Of a DNA stretch of 5,277 bases, positions 1-5,277 are shown piece after piece. Numbering within the stretch: position 1 is the first letter of the stretch; each line of letters opens with the position of its first letter. The notes beneath the pieces were generated by a model. That model was not told the DNA's origin. It saw nothing but the letters and a program-made list of their open reading frames with translations, and made no database searches. This DNA is from Oscillospiraceae bacterium (GTDB lineage: Bacteria > Bacillota > Clostridia > Oscillospirales > Oscillospiraceae). The stretch covers positions 1 to 5,277 of the forward strand of contig JAISKU010000135.1 of the NCBI GenBank assembly GCA_031261245.1. Reading direction: 5' to 3'. Both the position numbers and the translations under genes were made by a program.

Positions 1-171
1 CGGAACGACGACCCGGAGTCGCTGTATTTCCACAGCATGAGCTACGGCGTGGTGGCCGTCGGGCCGGACAACGCGCGCTCTCCGAGCGAGCTTCTCGCCC
101 AGGCGGACGAGAAGATGTACGAGTACAAGCGTCTGCACAAGCTTGAGCGCGCGCCGAGCGCGGAGGCGTAG
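1..171 (+). CDS. C-terminal end of a GGDEF-domain protein (putative diguanylate cyclase), 5' partial
   Basis: Frame 1 is open from the first base to TAG at 169-171 and gives 56 residues. The segment SYGVVAVGP (residues 14-22), then SELLAQADEKMYEYKR (29-44), matches the final beta-strand and helix of GGDEF domains, where the usual pattern is S.GVA, a spacer, then LL..AD..MY..K. The GGDEF signature itself and any N-terminal sensor or membrane domain lie upstream of the window, so catalytic competence cannot be judged. Active family members make cyclic-di-GMP from two GTP molecules. The chain ends about a dozen residues after the domain with a short charged Ala/Glu tail, so no EAL or other domain follows. 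Its stop sits 2 bases before the next gene's start, which suggests co-transcription. A degenerate GGDEF domain is the main alternative. Confidence 0.82.
   Translation, partial: RNDDPESLYFHSMSYGVVAVGPDNARSPSELLAQADEKMYEYKRLHKLERAPSAEA
162..166 (+). promoter_or_regulatory. Ribosome binding site GGAGG for the foldase lipoprotein gene
   Basis: GGAGG lies inside the last codons of the upstream GGDEF gene. It is 7 bases from ATG 174, a normal spacing, but only 4 bases from the in-frame GTG at 171. This favours ATG 174 as the start. The stop and start region reads TAGTGATG, so a ribosome finishing the upstream gene would be positioned to re-initiate here. Confidence 0.7.
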
Positions 172-173
172 TG

Positions 174-1223
174 ATGAGGCTCAGAAAAATCGCGGCTATC
201 GCGCTCTGCGTGGCGCTTGTCGCGGCGCTCGCGTCCTCGTGCGCGAAAAAAGAGGGCGTCGCGTCCGACGGGCGGGACTATGACGCGGCGTATTCGGCGT
301 TTGAGCCGGGGACGGTGATGATTACGGCCGGGGACTCCGACGTGACGTGGGATGTGCTGTACTATTTTATCTGCATGGCGATTGACGAGGCGGAGCGGAT
401 GACGGGCGGGCGAATCGACTGGGACGCCGCCGAGAGCGGGCTCGGCTTCCGGGATCAGATAATGTCGCGCGCGGCGGATTTCGCGCTCGGCTACAAGGCG
501 GTGGAGTACGGCGCGAGGCTGAACGGCGCGGTATTGACGGAGGACGACCGCGCGTCGATTGCGCTCAGTCAGGAGACGGCGGAGGAACAGCTCGGCGGGC
601 ACGCGGAGTTTTTGGCGTACCTCAAGGACTCGCACATGAGCTATGAGGTGTTCATCTACCTGCTCGGCATCGACTATCTGTACGAGAACGCGTTCACGGC
701 GGTGTACGGCGAGGGCGCGGAGAATTTCCCGGACGCGCGGGTCGCGGAGTACATCGGCGACGTGGAGTATTTTGCGATAAAGCATATTCTGCTGTCCTCC
801 GAGGAGGACGCGGGCGCGGTTTTGGCGCAGCTTGAGGCGCACGACGGCGCGGATTTTGACGCGTACTTCGACGAGCTGATGCGCGAGAGGAGCGAGGACA
901 CGAGCGGGGTGAATCTCTATCCCGACGGGTATCTGTTCACTGCGGGGCAGATGGTTCCGGGGCTTGAGGCGGCGGCGCTCGGCCTGAAAATCGGCGGGCT
1001 GTCGGGCGTGGTCGAGACGGACTCGGGTTACCACATCGTATATCGCATACCGGTGAGTTATGACACGGCGCCGCAGGGCTACCCGTGGGATCCGCGCAAC
1101 ACGCTGCGCGCTATCGCGGCGCGCGAGGATTTCAGCGACGTGCTTGAGGGCTGGAGAATCGAGATGAAGCGCGTGGATTCCGACGCGTTTCAGCGGTTTG
1201 ACATAGCGAAGGTATTCAAATAA
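174..1223 (+). CDS. Exported lipoprotein with parvulin-type (PpiC) peptidyl-prolyl cis-trans isomerase domain, PrsA/SurA-like
   Basis: A 349-residue protein from ATG 174; GTG at 171 is an in-frame alternative. The N-terminus is a lipoprotein signal peptide: MRLRK, a hydrophobic Ala/Leu/Val stretch, then ALASSC with the likely lipidated Cys23, followed by a charged AKKEG linker. Residues about 50-190 are mostly helical and include VTWDVLYYFI, resembling the chaperone part of SurA/PrsA-type foldases. Residues about 199-293 form the parvulin domain: YFAIKHILL at its start, SEDTSG (240-245), PDGYLFTAGQMVPG (250-263) and SGYHIVYR at its end. His204, Asp242 and His287 fall where parvulins keep conserved polar residues. 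The usual GGDLG loop is replaced by SGVNLYPDGY, a form I associate with clostridial homologues. A helical tail follows (about 305-349). The expected role is folding exported proteins on the outer face of the membrane. Family assignment is firm; substrate and true isomerase activity are unknown. The helicase gene begins 10 bases downstream. Confidence 0.9.
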   Translation: MRLRKIAAIALCVALVAALASSCAKKEGVASDGRDYDAAYSAFEPGTVMITAGDSDVTWDVLYYFICMAIDEAERMTGGRIDWDAAESGLGFRDQIMSRAADFALGYKAVEYGARLNGAVLTEDDRASIALSQETAEEQLGGHAEFLAYLKDSHMSYEVFIYLLGIDYLYENAFTAVYGEGAENFPDARVAEYIGDVEYFAIKHILLSSEEDAGAVLAQLEAHDGADFDAYFDELMRERSEDTSGVNLYPDGYLFTAGQMVPGLEAAALGLKIGGLSGVVETDSGYHIVYRIPVSYDTAPQGYPWDPRNTLRAIAAREDFSDVLEGWRIEMKRVDSDAFQRFDIAKVFK

Positions 1224-1231
1224 AGAAGTGG
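1223..1231 (+). promoter_or_regulatory. Weak ribosome binding site before the lhr GTG start
   Basis: The purine-rich AAGAAGTGG starts at the last base of the upstream TAA. It precedes GTG 1234 by 2 bases from its end, or by 5 bases counted from AAGAAG. It is a poor Shine-Dalgarno match. It still supports GTG 1234 over GTG 1228, which has only AAAGAA directly against it. A weak site plus a GTG start 10 bases after the previous stop suggests modest, possibly coupled, translation. Confidence 0.4.
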
Positions 1232-1233
1232 AC

Positions 1234-4200
1234 GTGAATTCACTTTCGAGAAAATGGTTCGGGCGCGCCTTTGGCGCGCCTACTTCCGTTCAGGAGCTCG
1301 CGTGGCCGGAGATTTCCTCGGGGAAAAACGTGCTCGCGTCGGCCCCGACGGGGACGGGCAAGACGCTCGCCGCGTTTCTTGTGTTTATCGACGCGCTCGG
1401 CGAGCGCGCGCGGCGCGGCGGGGACGACGGGTTGTTTTTGATTTACGTCTCACCGCTAAAATCCCTCGCGTCGGACATTCGGGAGAATCTGCGGCGGCCG
1501 CTGGACGGTATCGCGGCGCTCGAGCGCGAGCTGGGAGCGCCGGAGGTGACGGCGGGGATTACGGTCGCGGTGAGAACAGGCGACACGACGGCGGCGGAGC
1601 GGCGGAGGATGGCGAAGAAGCCGCCGAATATTCTGATCACGACGCCGGAGTCGCTGTATCTGCTGCTGACCTCGGACTCCGGGCGGAACATGCTGAAAAC
1701 TGCGCGGGCGCTGATTATCGACGAGCTGCACGCGCTTATCAACACGAAGCGCGGGGCGCACCTCATGCTCTCGGCGGCGAGGCTCGACGCGCTGTGCGGG
1801 AGACCGCTGCAGCGCGTGGGGCTGTCGGCGACGGTAGCGCCGCTCGCGCTCGCGGCGGAGTATCTGTCGCCTGACGGGGCGGTGATTGTCGCGCCGAGCT
1901 CCGAGAAAAAGTCGGAGATGCGGGTAATCTCGCCGTTCCCGGAGAGCGGATTTTTGCCCGAGGGGACGATTTGGCCGGAGATCGCGCGCGTCGTCGTGGA
2001 CTCGTGCGCCGGGGCGCGGACGGCGATTGCGTTCACGGAGAATCGGCGGGCGGCGGAAAAGCTCGCGTATCACGTCAACGAGCTCGCGGGGGAGGGGTTT
2101 GCCCTCAGCCACCACGGGAGCGTGTCAAAGGAGCGGCGGCAGGAGACGGAGGAGCGGCTGCGCGGCGGCGAGCTGCGCCTGCTCGTCGCGACGAGCTCGA
2201 TGGAGCTCGGGATCGACGTGGGCGCGATTGACATCGTGCTGCAAATCGGGTGCCCGAGGGGGATATCGAGCGCGCTGCAACGGCTCGGCCGGGCGGGACA
2301 CACGCCGGGCGGGCTGTCGGTCATGCGGATAATTCCGCACACCGCGCCGGAGGCGCTGTACTGCGCGATGACGGCGGGCGTCGCGACGGAGGGCGGGATT
2401 GAGACGTCGCGGCCGCCGAGGCTCTGCCTCGACATTCTGGCGCAGCACCTGGCGTCGGCGGCGACGGCCGGTGAGTTCGCGGCGGAGGAATTTTTGAGGA
2501 TAACTGTAAGGGCGTACCCGTTCAGGGGCGTGACGCGGGAGGATATCGAGGGCGTACTGCGTATGCTCGCGGGGGATTTTGAGCACGGGCGGGACATTCC
2601 GGTGCGGCCGCGGCTGATTTACGACAGGATAAACGGGACGGTGGCGGGCGACGCGTACACGCGGCTGCTCGCGCTGTCCTCCGGCGGGACGATACCCGAC
2701 AAGGGGCTTTTTACGGTGAAAACCGAGGGCGGCGTGAAGCTCGGCGAGGTGGACGAGGAGTTCACGTTCGAGGCGCGTGTCGGCGATCGGTTTTTGCTCG
2801 GCGCGTTCGCGTGGAGGATTACGGACACGACGCGCGACAGCGTGATCGTCGCGCCGAGCTCGCCCGAGGGCGCGCAGGCGCCGTTTTGGAAGGGCGACTG
2901 GGACGGCAGGGCGTATGAGACGGGTTTGCGGTTCGGGGAGATTTTGCGCGGCCTCGGCGCGGCGCGGGATATTGAGGGCGAGCTCGGAAAGCTCGGCGCG
3001 GACGCGGATTCGGCGGAGCGCGCGGCGGGGTATATTCAAAATCAGCTAGAGGCGACGGGCGTGCTACCCGACGATAGGACGATAATCGCGGAGCATTTCA
3101 CGGACGAGACGGGGATCGGGCAGCTCATGGTGCACTCGATTTTCGGACGGCGCGTGAACGCGCCGCTGGCGCTGCTCGCGCGCGCGGCGGCGGGCGGTAT
3201 GACGGGTATGGACCTCGGGGAGTTTGACGACGACGACGGATTTTTGCTCTTTCCGTACTCGGAGGGGAGTATTCCGGAGGGGGTTTTGCGGGCGATTGAT
3301 TTGAGTTCGGCGGAGGGCGCGCTGTCGGCGATGCTTCCGGAGACGCCGCTGTTCTCTATGGCGTTCCGCTACAACGCGGCGCGGGCGCTGATGATGGGGA
3401 CGAGACTGAGCGGGCGCAACCCGCTTTGGGTGCAACGTATGAGGTCGGCCGAAATGCTCGAGGCCGTGATAAGGGTCGAAAATCACCCGCTTGTGCGCGA
3501 GACGCGGCGGGAGTGTCTTGAGGACTACTGGGACGTGGGCGGCGCGCTGCGCGTGCTGCGCGGGATACGCAGCGGGGAGATACACGTGCGGGAGGTGTAC
3601 ACGGAGTCGCCGTCGCCGTTCTCGCTGCCGCTGCGCCGCGCGGCGGAGGCGACGCTCATGTATGAATACTCGCCGACGCCGGAGGGCGTGAGAACGGCTG
3701 TTTCCGAGGAGCTGGGGGAGCTTTTGCCGCCGTCGGCGGCGAGGCTCGAGGCCGTGTCGGAGCGGGCGGCGGCCCCGGCGAGCGCGGAGGAGCTTCACAC
3801 GCGCCTGATGATCGAGGGCGAGGCCGCGGCGGGGGACATTGACGCGCCGCCGGACTGGTTTGAAAAGCTCGCGCGCGCCGGGCGTGTGAGATACGTCGAG
3901 CCGGGGTTCTGGATAGCGGCGGAGCACGCGGAGGAGTACGAAAACGCGCTGGAGCGCGGGGATTTTGAGGCGCGGCTCACGATTGTGCGGCGGGCGCTGC
4001 GCTATCGCGGGGGAATGGGCGCGGAGGATATCGCGGAGCGGTATTTTTGGGACGACAATACGGCCGCGAATGTGCTCGCGGAGCTTGAAAGGCTCGGCGC
4101 GGCGGTGCGGAGCGGAGATATCTGGTACCACGCGGAGCTGTACGAGCGGGCGCGGCGCGAAACCGTGCGGGATCGCCGCAAGCTCGCGGTGACGCAACCG

Positions 4201-5277
4201 GCGGAGCGGTACGCGGACTTGATGCTGCGGCGGCGGACGATTCCGGCTCCGCCGGCGGAGCAGGCGGCGCTCGCGCTGCGGCAGCTGCGGGACACAGAGC
4301 TGTCGCCGGAGGCGTGGGAGGACGTGGTGCTGCCGGCGCGGGTGCGCGGATACAGGGCGGAGCTGCTTGAAAAGGCGCTCGGCGCGGGCGAGGTATTCTG
4401 GCGGTACGGCGACGGGCGGGTGAGCTTTCACCTGTACGAGGACGAGGATTTTGACGCGGAGATTCCCGTGCCGGAGGATTTGAGCGGGTATGAGCGGGAG
4501 ATTCTGGCGTTTTTGCGCGCGCGGGGCGCGAGTTTTGCGCGGAGTCTGCCGACGGCGCGGGCGGGGGAGACGCAGTCCGAGGCGCTGTTCTCGCTGATTC
4601 GGCGCGGACTTGTGCGCTGCGACAGCTTTGCGCCGGTGCGGAGGCTCGGCGACGAGCGGCCGAAGTCGGAGGCGGAGATGAAACGGCTCGCGCGGGCGCG
4701 TTCCGCGGCGCTGACGGGGCGGTTCGAGGCGGCGAGGCCGCTGCGGGAGCTGACCGTCGAGGAGAGGATTGAGTGGATATTTGACAGCGAGGTAGTGATG
4801 TGCCGCGAGACGGCGCGCGGGCGCGTGGACTGGGGCGCAGCGCTCGAAAAACTGCGGCTTTGGGAGCTGACGGGCCGGGCGCGGCGCGGGTATTTCGTCG
4901 AAGGGCTCGGTGGGGCGCAGTTCATTCGCGGCGCGGACGCGGAGCAGACGACGCTCGCGCTCTCCTCGGCGCGGGAGGATATAGTGTGGATTTCGGCGGT
5001 GGACCCGGCACAAAAGTGGGGCAAGACGCTCGCACATCGCGAGGGTCGCGCGTTCCTCGCGGTGCCGGGGACGGCCGTCGCGCTTGCGGGCGGGCTGCCG
5101 GTGGCGGTTTTTGAGCGGCGCGGCGCGGCGCTGCGGCTGTTTGACGGGGCGGACGCGTCGGCGGTGCTGTCATCGTTCGCGCGGGAGTTCTCGCTCGGGA
5201 CGGTGTACGCCGGGGCGCGGCGCGTCACGGTGAGGGAGTACCCGGAGGGTGCGGCGGAGGCGCTGCGCGCGGCGGGC
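1234..5277 (+). CDS. lhr: Lhr-type large ATP-dependent superfamily 2 DNA helicase, 3' partial
   Basis: One open frame of 1348 codons runs off the window end. RecA1 carries FGAPTSVQ, Walker A APTGTGKT (37-44, Lys43), YVSPLKSLASD (71-81), RTGDT (114-118), TTPESL (136-141), DELH (163-166) with IDELHALINTKRGAHL, and LSAT (197-200). RecA2 carries FTENRR (267-272), HHGS (293-296), ATSSMELGIDVG (319-330) and QRLGRAGH (349-356). The Lhr core continues with RPRLIYDRINGTV (458-470), SGGTIPD (483-489), PFWKGD (550-555), HSIFGRRVN (634-642) and FRYNAARALMM (711-721). Winged-helix and C-terminal regions follow, with VLPARV (1032-1037) and RRGYFVEGLGGAQF (1217-1230). Lhr is a 3'-to-5' translocase linked to DNA repair. 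Homologues are about 1400-1540 residues, and ALRAAG at the window edge resembles the family's last segment, so only a few tens of residues seem missing. Start choice: no in-frame ATG lies before Walker A; GTG 1234 has the better spacing and GTG 1228 is the alternative. All helicase motifs are intact, so the gene should be functional. Confidence 0.95.
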   Translation, partial: MNSLSRKWFGRAFGAPTSVQELAWPEISSGKNVLASAPTGTGKTLAAFLVFIDALGERARRGGDDGLFLIYVSPLKSLASDIRENLRRPLDGIAALERELGAPEVTAGITVAVRTGDTTAAERRRMAKKPPNILITTPESLYLLLTSDSGRNMLKTARALIIDELHALINTKRGAHLMLSAARLDALCGRPLQRVGLSATVAPLALAAEYLSPDGAVIVAPSSEKKSEMRVISPFPESGFLPEGTIWPEIARVVVDSCAGARTAIAFTENRRAAEKLAYHVNELAGEGFALSHHGSVSKERRQETEERLRGGELRLLVATSSMELGIDVGAIDIVLQIGCPRGISSALQRLGRAGHTPGGLSVMRIIPHTAPEALYCAMTAGVATEGGIETSRPPRLCLDILAQHLASAATAGEFAAEEFLRITVRAYPFRGVTREDIEGVLRMLAGDFEHGRDIPVRPRLIYDRINGTVAGDAYTRLLALSSGGTIPDKGLFTVKTEGGVKLGEVDEEFTFEARVGDRFLLGAFAWRITDTTRDSVIVAPSSPEGAQAPFWKGDWDGRAYETGLRFGEILRGLGAARDIEGELGKLGADADSAERAAGYIQNQLEATGVLPDDRTIIAEHFTDETGIGQLMVHSIFGRRVNAPLALLARAAAGGMTGMDLGEFDDDDGFLLFPYSEGSIPEGVLRAIDLSSAEGALSAMLPETPLFSMAFRYNAARALMMGTRLSGRNPLWVQRMRSAEMLEAVIRVENHPLVRETRRECLEDYWDVGGALRVLRGIRSGEIHVREVYTESPSPFSLPLRRAAEATLMYEYSPTPEGVRTAVSEELGELLPPSAARLEAVSERAAAPASAEELHTRLMIEGEAAAGDIDAPPDWFEKLARAGRVRYVEPGFWIAAEHAEEYENALERGDFEARLTIVRRALRYRGGMGAEDIAERYFWDDNTAANVLAELERLGAAVRSGDIWYHAELYERARRETVRDRRKLAVTQPAERYADLMLRRRTIPAPPAEQAALALRQLRDTELSPEAWEDVVLPARVRGYRAELLEKALGAGEVFWRYGDGRVSFHLYEDEDFDAEIPVPEDLSGYEREILAFLRARGASFARSLPTARAGETQSEALFSLIRRGLVRCDSFAPVRRLGDERPKSEAEMKRLARARSAALTGRFEAARPLRELTVEERIEWIFDSEVVMCRETARGRVDWGAALEKLRLWELTGRARRGYFVEGLGGAQFIRGADAEQTTLALSSAREDIVWISAVDPAQKWGKTLAHREGRAFLAVPGTAVALAGGLPVAVFERRGAALRLFDGADASAVLSSFAREFSLGTVYAGARRVTVREYPEGAAEALRAAG
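1262..1280 (+). repeat. Two GGCGCGCC palindromes separated by TTT (potential 8-bp hairpin)
   Basis: GGCGCGCC occurs at 1262-1269 and again at 1273-1280 with TTT between. Because the 8-mer is its own reverse complement, the copies are both a direct and an inverted repeat and could form an all-GC stem with a 3-base loop. The site begins 25 bases after the last base of the lhr GTG and encodes GRAFGAP, part of the conserved FG.PT..Q segment upstream of Walker A. Coding constraint and high G+C may fully explain it. A stable stem here could also slow early translation of lhr. It is not a terminator, since no U-run follows and it lies inside the gene. Confidence 0.55.

Noticed and set aside
42..1034. 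A 330-codon minus-strand open frame opposite the GGDEF end and the lipoprotein
   Set aside because: Arg/Val/His-rich with no domain, and it spans two genes supported on the + strand by a signal peptide, parvulin motifs and GGDEF motifs.
1200..1260. A possible terminator or promoter between the lipoprotein and lhr genes
   Set aside because: Only 10 bases separate the genes. There is no stem followed by a T-run and no convincing -35/-10 pair.
1254..1874. A + strand open frame starting at ATG 1254
   Set aside because: It is in a different phase from the helicase motifs and reads as Ala/Arg/Gly low-complexity sequence. The Walker A and DELH motifs fall in frame 1 from GTG 1234.
1888..2861. A 14-base identity, GTCGCGCCGAGCTC, at 1888-1901 and 2848-2861
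   Set aside because: Both copies encode VAPSS in different parts of Lhr. The match is short, in the same reading phase and built from favoured codons, so coincidence or similar beta-strands explain it better than a repeat element.
2125..3039. A 304-codon minus-strand open frame opposite the Lhr core
   Set aside because: Arg/Pro-rich composition, no motifs, and complete overlap with conserved helicase sequence; an antisense shadow.
3064..5037. A 657-codon open frame on the minus strand, fully opposite the lhr C-terminal region
   Set aside because: The translation is extremely rich in Arg, Pro and His with no recognisable domain. It is the expected shadow of a G+C-rich gene in which stop codons are rare in the antisense frame. 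The + strand frame carries clear Lhr motifs.

Overview
The window looks like ordinary chromosome from a G+C-rich bacterium. All three genes lie on the + strand and are tightly packed, so they probably form one transcript. Third codon positions are mostly G or C, but Phe (TTT/TTC) and Leu (including TTG) codons are mixed. Together with a Gram-positive-style foldase lipoprotein and the wording of the helicase motifs, this points to a G+C-rich, probably uncultured, clostridial-type Bacillota rather than an actinobacterium. That placement is an inference from style and not a phylogenetic result.

Layout: (1) bases 1-171 hold the last 56 codons of a protein ending in a GGDEF (diguanylate cyclase-type) domain. 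(2) Bases 174-1223 encode a 349-residue exported lipoprotein with a parvulin (PpiC-type) peptidyl-prolyl isomerase domain, starting 2 bases after the upstream stop. (3) From GTG 1234 to the window end (5277) a single uninterrupted frame encodes at least 1348 residues of Lhr, a large superfamily 2 DNA helicase. It carries the Lhr core (two RecA domains, winged helix, beta-barrel) and nearly all of the long C-terminal region. Only the last few tens of residues appear to be missing beyond the window edge.

Functionally the three genes belong to different processes: cyclic-di-GMP signalling, folding of exported proteins, and DNA repair. Their tight packing suggests shared transcription, but the sequence shows no common pathway. 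There is no intergenic stretch longer than 10 bases, and I see no promoter, terminator, RNA gene, mobile element or CRISPR array. I did not find evidence of a new system. The points most worth a second look are the gene coupling, a short perfect hairpin made of two GGCGCGCC palindromes just after the helicase start, and the unusual parvulin core.
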